Below, piece by piece: positions 38,001 to 46,180 of a stretch of DNA of 64,000 bases (positions are counted from its first letter, which is position 1; each line of letters opens with the position of its first letter). Location of the stretch: assembly GCA_944320465.1 (NCBI GenBank), contig CALUHO010000001.1, forward strand, positions 124,001-188,000. The letters are read 5' to 3'. This stretch comes from an uncultured Bacteroidales bacterium (GTDB lineage Bacteria > Bacteroidota > Bacteroidia > Bacteroidales > P3). The notes beneath the pieces were generated by a model that worked only from the letters and a program-made list of their open reading frames with translations, did not search any database and was not told where the DNA came from. The translations under genes were made by a program, and so were the position numbers.

Positions 38001-39724
38001 AAGGCTCCGGCATAGCTTTCTCCCGGAACATAAAGACGGACACGGCAGGGCGTTTCTCTTTTGCCTATTTCCCGGACAACACTTATCAGGTGCGTGTTTC
38101 CAAAGAGGGTTTCCAAGACGTGGACACGGTGCTGGTCCTTGGCGGAGGGGAAGTCCGGACATGGGATATCACGATGGAAGCTTCCGCCAAGGTTTGCCTG
38201 ACCGGGACGGTCCGGGGTCGGCAGTCCGAAGCGGTAGCCGGGGCGAGGGTTTCCATAGCCGGCATCGATTCCGTGCAGGCATGGACCGACGAGGCCGGGA
38301 ATTTCCAGCTGGATTCCGTATACGGGGCAACGCGCTACACCTTATGCGTGGATCACGACCTGTACATGCCCTACCGAAGCGAGGTGTCCGTGGGAATGGA
38401 ACCGTTGAACCTGGTGGATACGGTCTTCCTGACCTATTACCCTTTCCCGGTCCGTTCCCCGCAAGCGGATTTGACGGAGGACGGTGTCGTCGTGTCCTGG
38501 CAGAAGCCCTTGGCATCGCGGGGTAGCACGGAACGGAAGTATTACAATGAAGAGGACGGCGCGATTTGTTCCAGCAGCGAGTTGTCGGTGGGAATCCGTT
38601 TCACCCGGCAACAGCTCAGGGAAAGCTATGCGGACGGGCAGATGCTGACCGGCCTGGCGTTCCATGCCAACGACACCACGGCTTTCTTTTCCGCCGAAAT
38701 TTACAGTGGGGATATGGAAAATCCGGTACAAGTGCAGGGTATCGGGTATTTGGCGGAAGGCATGCAACGGATTTTCCTGGACGAGCCCTTGGCTGTGGAT
38801 ACCACCAAAGACCTGATTGTGGCGCTCCATGCCGAAAGCGGATACGCAGGATGCCCGTTTTCCAAGGACAAAGGTCCGCAGCTGGACAACGGCTCCTTGA
38901 TCAACCAAGGCGATGGCTGGCGGCAGATGTCGGACTACATGGTGGACGGGGAAGGCTATAATTGGATCATTTCAGCTTTCTTCGGTTCCGTTCAGGAGGT
39001 GGACGCGCCCGATGGCTACCGGGTTTACCGGGCTTTGAAGGAAAACAGCTTGGGAGGCTGGGAAGAACTGGGCCGGACGGATTCCGGGACGTTCTCTTTT
39101 TCCGATCCGGATTGGGAAGACTTGACGTATGGCGATTACCTGTATGCGGTGCGTTCGGACTGGTTCGACGGGAATCTGGGCGATTACAGGATTTCTTCTG
39201 TATTGAGCAAGGACATGTTCTTTGAGGTGACCGTGCAGGTACAAGACCCGATGAATGTGCTTACTTGGCCGATGCGTGTCGACATGTATGATGCTGAAGG
39301 AGGGGATGAGGCTTATTATCAGGAAGTGGCAGAAGGCATGGTGGCGGTTTTCGATTCGGTGCGCCGTGGCGATTACGGGCTGCGTGTGCAGGGAAGCCGC
39401 TATGTGGGATGGATAAGCAGGGTAGCTGTTGCTTCGGATACTACGGTTTATGTGATGGTGGAGCCGGTCGGCGCGGAGCCGCTACTGGAAGCCTCGCTCA
39501 ATGTGCAGCCCAATCCTTCCGTGGATGGCTATTTCTGGCTCGATGCCGAGGGCTGGGAAGGCGCGGACTTAAAGGTGTTTGCCTTGGATGGCCGCGTGGT
39601 TCTTGCCAAGGAAGTCAAAAGCCGGGAAACGGAAGTGAATCTCAGTAACTGTCCTTCAGGAATTTATCTATTGGAATTGTCCAATGGACAGCGTGTGTCG
39701 CATCTGAAGCTGGTCATCCGGTAG
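35027..39724 (+). CDS. 1565-residue secreted protein with propeller-like, Fn3 and carboxypeptidase-regulatory-like domains, T9SS cargo
   Basis: Signal peptide MKKQYGIWMAGLLMTAAIPV, QAW. Residues ~70-300 contain repeated strands (LSSLAYDKTSGKLFGLN, GGYLYKIDKRTAEATLVG) like a DUF4394/propeller-type domain. Next come Fn3-like and anchor-J-like segments (to ~800), two carboxypeptidase-regulatory-like (CarboxypepD_reg) domains (~968-1140: LQGRIIAVNGDPLRDALVSV and LTGTVRGRQSEAVAGARVSI), more Fn3-like sequence and a T9SS domain (~1484-1565) with VQPNPSVDG and CPSGIYLLELSNG. No enzyme motif is apparent. A dispersed repeat ends 21 bp before the start codon. Confidence 0.85.
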   Translation: MKKQYGIWMAGLLMTAAIPVQAWKIPVEESRIKKTVLEEVRMPQKKGNGRAKAAKDRTWGDNMYGGWSRYDVYGDFTDIFGFDIEDPTSLYELSTAPELVENNHQVCAAAWDGKQIQFVSEIYYPSYERYVIGYRGTLDPLTGQMRLLGNTGYASQETGNLSSLAYDKTSGKLFGLNLDGLLYEVSMQDSTSALVDTVRWQGQRVSGYLLTLSASPGGSLFSISSGGYLYKIDKRTAEATLVGPVGGEAVQAAYQSAVFDQISGVLYWARVVSDGIDLCTVDTLSGEASFYSDFGIQTVGLFHQYYENAEDVQPSAVSDLAVDAEGMRVRLSWINPSSNVLDMPLESIAEARVYRAEGLGEYRLMATVDDAGPGMPSSCQYVESDQGYYRYGVTVVNGHGLESPMMEADYGLYTYELPYATGFEDSDDASPLVPDSTVAFVTDPDLVYEGERSAFIPQFSRLRFAGMPFEKGSTYRISFTARGYEAGMESEGTPFLRRPFATLNVRFNSDQVYYPEASRSLDWADAAVDFYVAETGRYTWAFTTSVFDVYYVDNVRVELLIPNTTPGKVQDACAENEGTSLDAVLHWRNPVLTAGGDPLEDLQDVIVQVAQYNSFDPDEIVLADTVPATEPGGLMEHSMKMPHDGFWNFRFVARNTVGESPMDTVVRSAWIGRDTVMGYPEGIEAFHAGDGTIRLTWNRLPETGAHGGDLDGTVTGYRVIRMDGNGESVSETVVPDTVYVSEPLPMNFYTFSINGIRNGMYEGDSNSVRLVGGLRGGQRVVEDIAYDAGFSDAPFHVSTEFSDQSTVNQIIYPRSAFQEPCFIDTLYFFMEPPALSVSQRIKVHMGTYPKDGFGYYNLEDWVAIDSLSEGFAGNIRFERGQAVLKVPVEPFFYDREENLLLSVIKGQQTARMDVLFVNNSFYEGYRQIHDYHTSGMSDYYDLTGKPVMASPMQIAPILAVNGMEGLNTLQGRIIAVNGDPLRDALVSVSSREGSGIAFSRNIKTDTAGRFSFAYFPDNTYQVRVSKEGFQDVDTVLVLGGGEVRTWDITMEASAKVCLTGTVRGRQSEAVAGARVSIAGIDSVQAWTDEAGNFQLDSVYGATRYTLCVDHDLYMPYRSEVSVGMEPLNLVDTVFLTYYPFPVRSPQADLTEDGVVVSWQKPLASRGSTERKYYNEEDGAICSSSELSVGIRFTRQQLRESYADGQMLTGLAFHANDTTAFFSAEIYSGDMENPVQVQGIGYLAEGMQRIFLDEPLAVDTTKDLIVALHAESGYAGCPFSKDKGPQLDNGSLINQGDGWRQMSDYMVDGEGYNWIISAFFGSVQEVDAPDGYRVYRALKENSLGGWEELGRTDSGTFSFSDPDWEDLTYGDYLYAVRSDWFDGNLGDYRISSVLSKDMFFEVTVQVQDPMNVLTWPMRVDMYDAEGGDEAYYQEVAEGMVAVFDSVRRGDYGLRVQGSRYVGWISRVAVASDTTVYVMVEPVGAEPLLEASLNVQPNPSVDGYFWLDAEGWEGADLKVFALDGRVVLAKEVKSRETEVNLSNCPSGIYLLELSNGQRVSHLKLVIR

Positions 39725-39726
39725 AC

Positions 39727-39759
39727 TACCGGACTGGCGCGTTCCGCGCCGGTCCGGTA
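39727..39759 (+). terminator. Strong hairpin after the 1565-residue gene
   Basis: TACCGGAC and GGCGCG pair with CGCGCC and GTCCGGTA around TTC, 2 bp after the stop. A second small hairpin TTTGGG/CCCAAA follows at 39761-39777. Together they terminate the plus-strand gene. Confidence 0.7.
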
Positions 39760-39785
39760 CTTTGGGAAAGACCCAAAAAAAGAGG

Positions 39786-39819
39786 GCGGTGTGTCATAAT
39801 GAGCCTCCTGGCACACCGC
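39786..39819 (-). terminator. Terminator for the convergent minus-strand adhesin gene
   Basis: GCGGTGTG pairs with CACACCGC; on the minus strand it is followed by CCTCTTTTTTTGGG, giving a proper T tract. It is 34 bp after the stop at 39854. Confidence 0.7.
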
Positions 39820-39853
39820 TATTTGCATCCGTTTTGCAGGAAGGCTTCCCCTG

Positions 39854-42481
39854 CTACCGGACAATGAACTTGAGGCTTGTTGTCCCCTTGGCAGTCTTGA
39901 TCCGGGCAAAGTAGAGCCCGGGGTCGAAGCCGGATACTTCGCATTGGAATTCCCGCTGTCTGATTGGCCTTGAATCGAAGACGACCCGTCCCTGCATGTC
40001 GGTCAGGACAAGCTGGAGAATCTCGGATTCCTGGGAAGAAAGGTGCAGCGTTCCGGAAACCGGGTTCGGGTATAACCGCAACCCGGCTGCGACAGATTCA
40101 TCCTCATTGCCTGCATCCGGGAGGCAGAACACCTGCTTGCGGATTGTATCGTTGCTCCGGTCGGCATCGTTTTCCAAGGCAGTATAGAACAAAAGGTTGT
40201 AATGCGTGCCGGGTTCTGACAAATCGGCCGTGAAGCTGATTTCTTTCTGCTCTTGGGCATCCAGGATGACTTCTTGCTGGCTGGTTTTCCCGTTCACATC
40301 CAAGACCACGGTAAACGAGGCCGGGTAGGCGTTTTTGTTTTCTATTCTGGCGGAAACAGTCTCCTGCGCGGAAAAATGCCCGGAATCGGCCGGGCGGGTA
40401 AAGCCAAGGGCAGCCACATCGGGAATGTTTTCCTGCACGGTGCCGAAGATAGCCCGGATGCTGGGGAATCCTAAGTCTGTCTGCCGCATAACCGGGTCGT
40501 AGGAAGTCACATACAAGACCCCGCCTTCTTCCATGTCGGCGGCCAGGCCGAAGCCGGTCATCCGGACGGCGAACATGTACGCACCGGCTTCCAAGGCCAG
40601 ATTGTCCACCTCGTAGGCAACCTGTCCCCTGTCAGGACCTTTGGCAAAGGTTCGGTCGAACAAAGGGGCGCCTATGGTCTGAAGGCTGTCGTTCCAGGGG
40701 TAGACAAGCAGGCGTATGTCTTTCTCTTCTTCTTTGGTCCAGCCCACGGAGATAGCCGTCAGCGTGTCCGGACTCGAAAGGAAGAACGGAAGCCCGAATT
40801 CGATTTCGGATTCGGAACCGACGGAATAGTAGTCCCAGTAGCTGTCCGGATTGTCCGGCATCCGGTCGTAGGCCAAGAGGCTGTCGTTGACACGGAGTTC
40901 CCAGATGGACAGGTTGTCGTTTTCATCGGCGTCTTTCCCTGCGATAGGTTCGATGCTGGCGGAAAGGCCTTGCGTGGACAATGGAAGAGGTTCCTTGATG
41001 CCCAGTTCCCATTCCAGGACGGCTTCGGTATCAAAGGCTATGCGGACATATTCTTCATGAAGGAGCCTTTCCCCGGCCATGATTCGAATCCGGGCGCTGT
41101 CGGCATCAGCGTATCCCCGGTTGGACACCGTGGCAGAGGCATGGAAAATGCGGTTCTGCGTCTGGGATACCGGAATAGCTTGAGGAAGGTCGGTCTGGAA
41201 GTTGCCGATTCGCAAGTCAACGGCTGGAAGCGTGTCTATCCGGACATTTCTGAAGCCCATACTGATAGAGTTTTCAAGCGGGAGGAAACAGAATGCGTAG
41301 GTTCCGCTGGCCGGCGCATTGAGCAAAACTTCATCCGCGATGAAGTCCAGGCTGTAGGCATCGCTCTCGGTTTTTACCGCTTTCCATTCCGAGAGAGGCT
41401 GCGATGTGCTTCCTAAGAGGATTTGGTAGGAAGAGGGTGCTTCCAGCATCTCCGAGCCGGCTACGTACTCGTAGGAAAGTCTGTACCAGAAACCTTCTTC
41501 CATGGTGAAACAGGAAGAAACCAGAGGTACGTTGGTGACGAAATTGGAGGCGGTGTCTCCGCTGATTACGTAAGTATCCACATCGCCGGGAAGCATATCG
41601 GATTCCATGTGGAACCGGTGCGGGAGCGCAAGCGGTTCGTGCCGCATGAGAAGCCCGGATGCGTAGTTGTCGTAGGTCTTGGCTTCGCCCGTGGCAGGGG
41701 TGATCCAGGCCCGGACCACGGATTGCCGGCCGGTTTCCAAAGGAAGTTTCCCGGAAAAGTGGTACAAGGTGTCCTGGCCGGCCCGGACAGCGAAGCCTAC
41801 GGTTTCCCGGATAGTGTCTCCGGAACCTTCTATCGTATAGCCGACATTCAGGTCGGTAATGCTGTCCCCGCCGTTGTTGCGCAGGCCGATGCCCAGGGTC
41901 AGCGAGTCAAGCTCGCAGCCGGTCGCGGGAAGGACGAGCCGGCTCAGTTCCATCTCCACCGGAGGGACGTAGGTGGTGGTATGACGATCGCCGCGTTCGG
42001 CCAGTGAAACGTTGAACACATAGGTGAGGCCGGCCACGAATTCCATATCGTCCACGTGGCTGTAACCATCCCCGTCGTATACCGTGCTGAGACCAGGTGT
42101 CACATTGATAATCAGCATATCGTAGATTCCGGGATCCACGAGGATGGAATCGGAGCTGTTCTCGGCCACGAAATCCTGGTAGGTCATGTCGGCCCCTTCG
42201 GGTATCCTGACCGTGGCGGCTTCATAGATTTCCTCGATGTGGTTGTTGAGTCCCAGAATGTAGTAATCATCGTACATGGTGGCGGAGGGGTCGAGCAGGA
42301 GATGGTATCCGCTGTTGTCCTCCCAGACGGTCTCCACAATGAGCTTGACCGTGGCTTTTTCGGGGTTGCCGTTCTTGCCGATGGCTTTCAGGACAGGAGT
42401 CCCTGCCAATACGGGCAAAGCCGGCAGGAACAGGAGAGAGGCAAGGGCGATTGCCCGCCAGAATTGAGGTTTGAAATGCAT
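39854..42481 (-). CDS. 875-residue DUF2436-like secreted adhesin, T9SS cargo
   Basis: Signal peptide MHFKPQFWRAIALASLLFLP, then LPVLAG. The N-terminal domain (~45-165) has VETVWEDNSGYHLLLDPSAT and VDPGIYDMLIINVTPG, a shorter relative of the DUF2436-like domain in the two larger paralogues. CARDB-like domains (RNNGGDSITDLNVGYTIEG; NRGYADADSARIRI) and an anchor-J-like segment follow. Residues ~560-700 (GLPFFLSSPDTLTAISVGW, DLGFPSIRAIFG) match segments of both paralogues closely. The T9SS domain (~795-875) ends LKFIVR. Compared with the others it lacks the last cleaved-adhesin block, so it is a shortened version of the same architecture. Confidence 0.85.
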   Translation of the reverse strand: MHFKPQFWRAIALASLLFLPALPVLAGTPVLKAIGKNGNPEKATVKLIVETVWEDNSGYHLLLDPSATMYDDYYILGLNNHIEEIYEAATVRIPEGADMTYQDFVAENSSDSILVDPGIYDMLIINVTPGLSTVYDGDGYSHVDDMEFVAGLTYVFNVSLAERGDRHTTTYVPPVEMELSRLVLPATGCELDSLTLGIGLRNNGGDSITDLNVGYTIEGSGDTIRETVGFAVRAGQDTLYHFSGKLPLETGRQSVVRAWITPATGEAKTYDNYASGLLMRHEPLALPHRFHMESDMLPGDVDTYVISGDTASNFVTNVPLVSSCFTMEEGFWYRLSYEYVAGSEMLEAPSSYQILLGSTSQPLSEWKAVKTESDAYSLDFIADEVLLNAPASGTYAFCFLPLENSISMGFRNVRIDTLPAVDLRIGNFQTDLPQAIPVSQTQNRIFHASATVSNRGYADADSARIRIMAGERLLHEEYVRIAFDTEAVLEWELGIKEPLPLSTQGLSASIEPIAGKDADENDNLSIWELRVNDSLLAYDRMPDNPDSYWDYYSVGSESEIEFGLPFFLSSPDTLTAISVGWTKEEEKDIRLLVYPWNDSLQTIGAPLFDRTFAKGPDRGQVAYEVDNLALEAGAYMFAVRMTGFGLAADMEEGGVLYVTSYDPVMRQTDLGFPSIRAIFGTVQENIPDVAALGFTRPADSGHFSAQETVSARIENKNAYPASFTVVLDVNGKTSQQEVILDAQEQKEISFTADLSEPGTHYNLLFYTALENDADRSNDTIRKQVFCLPDAGNEDESVAAGLRLYPNPVSGTLHLSSQESEILQLVLTDMQGRVVFDSRPIRQREFQCEVSGFDPGLYFARIKTAKGTTSLKFIVR

Positions 42482-42689
42482 AAGATTTTGGTTTTGTTGA
42501 TTGTACGTTTTTTGTGCCTCAAAAGCGAGACGTTTTTCAAAGCACGTCCGCGCAGTCCGTATGCGATATCCGCGGAATCTCCCGAGTCGCGCAAGGGGTA
42601 CTACGGCATGTATCCGCTATACCTCCGAGGCGGTAGCTGTCCGGAGATCGGTCTTGCGGGGTGTTGAAGCTCTTGTGCCGGCATCTTTT

Positions 42690-43928
42690 TCAGAACGAGG
42701 TCAGTTCATCGAAGTATTCGATGGCGGCTCGGTCGGTAAGCAGCGACAGGAAGTCGATGACAGCCCGGTTGTAGTCCTTTTCTTCATGGAGGTCGTAAAT
42801 CCGCTTGTGGTGGGAAATTTCGGCATTCCCAGCCTCGTCGGTCTTGGCCAAGAGGCGGATCCAGTGCAGGAACGCTCCGCCCAATTTGGGGTAGACCGGG
42901 ATGAAGTTCTTTTCCACGGCAAGCAGGCTTTGTGAACCGTAAAAAGTCTGGGCAAGGGCTTCGTACAAGGCCTCGATGACCAGCTTGGCGTATTTTTCAT
43001 AATTCTTGAGCCGGGGATGCTTGTAGATATGCTTGTAGTTGAACCGCATCAGGAGCTTCATCAATTCGTAGATTTCCGGCGAGAAGCAAAGCCCTGTGTC
43101 GGGCGAGCTGTGCCTGCAGAGGTCGGTGATGAAGATGTGGATGAAGTTGGTGTTGTTGGCCGCTTCCACATGCGGGAATCCCAAGAGGATGTGTTCCAGT
43201 TCGTCCAATTGCTCCTTGGACAGGATGCCGAGTCTCTGGGCATCTTCCAGGTCTCGTCCTAAATAGGCTATCTTGTCGGCGATTTTCATCACGCAGCCTT
43301 CCCAGGTGTAAGGCTCGAAGCGGGTGTATTTGCTGAATTTGTGCAGGTCTATGGCTTCTTCGCGGGGGCGCAGCAGGGCTTGGTTCACCTCCCCGCAATG
43401 GGATATGATGCCGTCTCGCACGGCGTAGGTCAGGTTCAGGTTCTTGAAACGACCCTGGGTGTCTTGCAGGAGCTCGATGTCGTCCACCACATGCAGGGAG
43501 TTCTTTTCGTGCCAGAATTCGCCCAAGCCGTATTTGCGGCAAAGGTCGTCAAGGAAGACCTCGCCCGAATGCCCGAAAGGCGCGTGGCCCAAGTCGTGGC
43601 CCATCGCGATGGTGTAGGTGAGTTCGGTATTGAGGCCGAGAAAACGGGCTATCGTGCTGCTGACCGAAATGACATGGTTCACATGCTCAATGCGGGTGCA
43701 GATGCGGTCATCGTTGGTATGGAAGAAGACCTGGGTCTTGGATTTGAGCCGGGAGTAGGCCGAAGAATGCAGGATGCGGCCGTTGTCGCGGTCGAACTCG
43801 CTGCGGATTTCGTCGGGTTTGAGCGGTGAGGGTGTCTGGCGGCTGACGGCCTGTTCCCAATGGGGATGCCCTGGGCGCATGGCTTCGCGGGCAAAGGAGT
43901 TGCGGTGTTCCTGGATGTCGGTTTTCAA
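42690..43928 (-). CDS. dgt: Deoxyguanosinetriphosphate triphosphohydrolase (dGTPase)
   Basis: A 412-residue HD-domain protein that splits dGTP or related dNTPs into nucleoside and tripolyphosphate. The metal site is formed by H82 (RIEHVNHV), H111-D112 (AMGHDLGHAPFGH) and a later Asp; H116 and H120 are the catalytic histidines of the dGTPase group. The N-terminal RSEFDRDNGRILHSSAYSRL block, which contacts the nucleotide, is present. Length is slightly short of E. coli Dgt and normal for bacterial dGTPase-like proteins. Besides balancing dNTP pools, relatives act in phage defence by dNTP depletion; nothing here singles out that role. A promoter box and a leader hairpin lie upstream. Confidence 0.92.
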   Translation of the reverse strand: MKTDIQEHRNSFAREAMRPGHPHWEQAVSRQTPSPLKPDEIRSEFDRDNGRILHSSAYSRLKSKTQVFFHTNDDRICTRIEHVNHVISVSSTIARFLGLNTELTYTIAMGHDLGHAPFGHSGEVFLDDLCRKYGLGEFWHEKNSLHVVDDIELLQDTQGRFKNLNLTYAVRDGIISHCGEVNQALLRPREEAIDLHKFSKYTRFEPYTWEGCVMKIADKIAYLGRDLEDAQRLGILSKEQLDELEHILLGFPHVEAANNTNFIHIFITDLCRHSSPDTGLCFSPEIYELMKLLMRFNYKHIYKHPRLKNYEKYAKLVIEALYEALAQTFYGSQSLLAVEKNFIPVYPKLGGAFLHWIRLLAKTDEAGNAEISHHKRIYDLHEEKDYNRAVIDFLSLLTDRAAIEYFDELTSF

Positions 43929-43965
43929 GGTGTCTGCATTTTATAGGGGCGGGGATCCATGGATT

Positions 43966-44003
43966 CCGGAAAAGAGGCTGTGCGATGGAAGCCTCTTTTC
44001 CGG
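43966..44003 (-). terminator. Hairpin in the leader of dgt / after the BNR cargo gene
   Basis: CCGGAAAAGAGGC pairs perfectly with GCCTCTTTTCCGG around ~12 nt. It lies between the predicted dgt promoter box and the dgt start, and downstream of the 535-residue gene on the same strand. It could terminate read-through or act as a leader structure. Confidence 0.5.
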
Positions 44004-44032
44004 CAGGATTCCGTGGAAACCCGATAAACTTG

Positions 44033-44040
44033 CAAATGTA
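44033..44040 (-). promoter_or_regulatory. -7 promoter box for dgt
   Basis: The minus strand reads TACATTTGC, a TAnnTTTG match, with a TTTC about 19 bp upstream in place of the -33 TTTG. It predicts a leader of ~100 nt. Confidence 0.5.
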
Positions 44041-44134
44041 ATAAATATGGGTCAGAAACAGGGCATCCGGATAGGTTCGCTTGCAGTCCGCTCGCATGGC
44101 GGAAAAACCGCCTCGGCCCGATATGGGGTCAGCC

Positions 44135-45742
44135 TTATCGTTTTACGATTTTTGTCCATCCTCTTTGCCCGCTCGCGGTTTCCCATGCAAAGATGTACAA
44201 GCCGTCCGGCCAGCCTTGGCAGTCGATTTTGGTTTGGTTGGCATCGCCTTGCAGAATCAATTGCCCGGAAATGTTACGGACTTGCCAATTTTTTAAAGGC
44301 GTTTTGCTTTGATAGGCAAAGTTTCCCGATGCTGGATTAGGGAAAATGAGAAGACGGGTATACGGGTCGGTGTTATCCGTTCCTGCATCCGTAATCTTAT
44401 CCATACCTTTGATTTTCAGTTCTTTGTAGTTATTTTCGTTGATGTCTTGTTTTACGAAAGTCCTTCCGTTGATTTCCACCGAATCGTTCACGGAATATTC
44501 AACACCGTTCACAACCAGCTTTGTGTCTGCCCAGATCCAAGCCAATTCATAGTTGAGGATATATTGGCCTGCTTCCGATTCCAGTGCCCAGACCATTCCG
44601 GGCAGCGGAGGATTGTCCAAAGGAGGGTTGTCTACATGGATGAGCTTGCCGGTGATTGTTTCCGGTCTTTGGTCTATTTCCACGAGGTTCAACCGGTATA
44701 TCCCGGAGGAGAAGTAGAAAATCAGGTCGTTTCCGTACTGGGCGATATCAAAGGGATAGACAATCATTTCCCCGAAGGAAAACCATTCATAATAGAGGCA
44801 TTCCCAGTTCAGGCCCTTGTCTGTCGATGCCCATACGTAAACTTCGGAATTGTTTGTCCCTGCAAGGGCGAACAAGGTGTCTGCCTGCGGATCCGTGAAC
44901 AGCTTGGTACGGCGGAATATCGTGGAAGTCCAGCCGAATGTTTCCGAATTTATGATTTGCCATGTTTTCCCTCCGTCTTGCGATTTTCCTATCTTTTCGG
45001 TTCCGTTTCCTGCAAACCACATTTCTTCCGGATTTTCCGGGTTGAAAAGCACGTCGGTGGCTTGGCTGCCTTCTCCCTCCAGCCAGAAGGTAAAGGTCTC
45101 GTCCGTGTTCATGTCCATCCGGACGACGATGCCTTTATTGGCCGTGGAAGATGTCCCGGCCAGGAATATCACGTTGGTGTCGCTTGGGTGGAATTTCATC
45201 ACGACCGGGGACAGGACGGAATCGGATATCTTGTTCCAAGTCCCGCCGAAATCGGTTGTCTTGTAAATGCCTTGGTTGGTGGCCAGCAGCACGGATTCCG
45301 GGTTCATCGGGTTCTGCGCCAGGCTCTGCATTTCCAGTCCGCTTGTTTGCGCGTTCAGCAAGGAGGTGGCGTCTTGGAAGGTCTCGCCTCGATTGATGGA
45401 GAGCAAAAGCAGGCTGTCCGTTTGCTCGTCCTGTTTTAAGCAAATCGCCATCATGGAATTGCCGGAATGTATGAAATCCAGGACAGGGCTGCCGGTCAAG
45501 CCGTATGTCGTGAAACCTTCGGGCCTTGTCATGTTTTTGGAATGGATGCCTGTTGCCATGGAGGCAAACAAGGTATCGTCAATGATTTGGAGGGTGGGCT
45601 GTATCTTGTTCTGATCCACGGATGATGCGGCGGAATACAGGAAATCCTCGGTAGAAAGCCCGGCGGCGATGGATTCTATTTCCTGTCCATTCAGGGCGAA
45701 CCCGGTGAACAGGGCGATAGCTGTTAACAAAAAGCGTTTCAT
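44135..45742 (-). CDS. BNR/Asp-box beta-propeller secreted protein, T9SS cargo
   Basis: 535 residues; signal peptide MKRFLLTAIALFTGFALNG. Four Asp-box-like motifs are visible: SINRGETF, TTDFGGTW, SQDGGKTW and STDKGLNW, spaced as in sialidase-like or VPS10-like propellers. The sialidase catalytic arginines cannot be recognised, so I do not call it a sialidase. After the propeller is a short domain (~370-450) and a T9SS domain (~460-535) of the variant seen in the tandem cargos further on: LKNWQVRNISGQLILQGD...TKIDCQGWPDGLYIFAW, ending KIVKR. Likely a surface or released binding protein. Confidence 0.8.
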   Translation of the reverse strand: MKRFLLTAIALFTGFALNGQEIESIAAGLSTEDFLYSAASSVDQNKIQPTLQIIDDTLFASMATGIHSKNMTRPEGFTTYGLTGSPVLDFIHSGNSMMAICLKQDEQTDSLLLLSINRGETFQDATSLLNAQTSGLEMQSLAQNPMNPESVLLATNQGIYKTTDFGGTWNKISDSVLSPVVMKFHPSDTNVIFLAGTSSTANKGIVVRMDMNTDETFTFWLEGEGSQATDVLFNPENPEEMWFAGNGTEKIGKSQDGGKTWQIINSETFGWTSTIFRRTKLFTDPQADTLFALAGTNNSEVYVWASTDKGLNWECLYYEWFSFGEMIVYPFDIAQYGNDLIFYFSSGIYRLNLVEIDQRPETITGKLIHVDNPPLDNPPLPGMVWALESEAGQYILNYELAWIWADTKLVVNGVEYSVNDSVEINGRTFVKQDINENNYKELKIKGMDKITDAGTDNTDPYTRLLIFPNPASGNFAYQSKTPLKNWQVRNISGQLILQGDANQTKIDCQGWPDGLYIFAWETASGQRGWTKIVKR

Positions 45743-45908
45743 GGCAATGTTTTTTTAGTTTTTAACGTGTGTTCGAAATGGCTCTTACGTGTTAAAATTG
45801 TATTAATCTATTGGTAATTTGGTGATTGGGTGTAAAATTCGTGTATTTGTAGGCTCAAAAAAACGAAGGGACAAATCATTACCGCCATTTTCACCGAAGG
45901 CAAAATTA
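45743..45908. other. AT-rich upstream region of the BNR cargo gene
   Basis: A 166-bp AT-rich stretch directly upstream of the 44135-45742 gene that should hold its promoter. I see no strict TAnnTTTG box. It ends at the MITE copy. Confidence 0.4.
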
Positions 45909-46114
45909 AGAATCTGTTTAAAATTTATTGCGATCCTGAAAAGGATGGATTTTCAGGGGGCGATTTCAGGATTTTGTTTGTCCATCGGGGGCTATTTCGG
46001 GTCTTGCTTGCGTTTTTCACGTCAGATAGCTGGGCTATCCTCCTTTGAAAAACGCGGCGCCATCCCTCGAAATCCCCTCCCGATGGCCTAAACAAATAAA
46101 TTTAAACAGCTTCT
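45909..46114 (+). mobile_element. 206-bp MITE-like element, copy 1
   Basis: It begins AGAATCTGTTTAAAATTT and ends AAATTTAAACAGCTTCT, so the ends are inverted repeats. It has nested internal palindromes: CCATCGGG/CCCGATGG, then GCGTTTTTC/GAAAAACGC (46010-46055), then ATAGC/GCTAT. The same 206-bp unit, ~90% alike by eye, occurs at 61303-61508 in the same orientation. No transposase is encoded; a short in-frame peptide is a by-product. No clear target-site duplication was found. Confidence 0.8.
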
Positions 46115-46180
46115 AAGTAAAAACTTGAAGAACTCCTTCTTTGGGCAGGAGGATCGTACATACCCGTTGGCGGAATTAAA

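Noticed and set aside
35696..38116. Open frame of 806 codons antisense to the 1565-residue cargo gene
   Set aside because: It has no signal peptide or family motif and is rich in His, Arg and Gly as expected from reverse reading of a codon-biased gene.
44135..45742. Sialidase assignment for the Asp-box protein
   Set aside because: Asp boxes are present but the arginine triad and FRIP-type motif of sialidases were not found, so only a propeller is claimed.
45819..46091. Short open frame ending RGAIPRNPLPMA, also found at 61138-61485
   Set aside because: The shared peptide is simply the MITE read in one frame; it crosses palindromes and extends into unrelated flanks.
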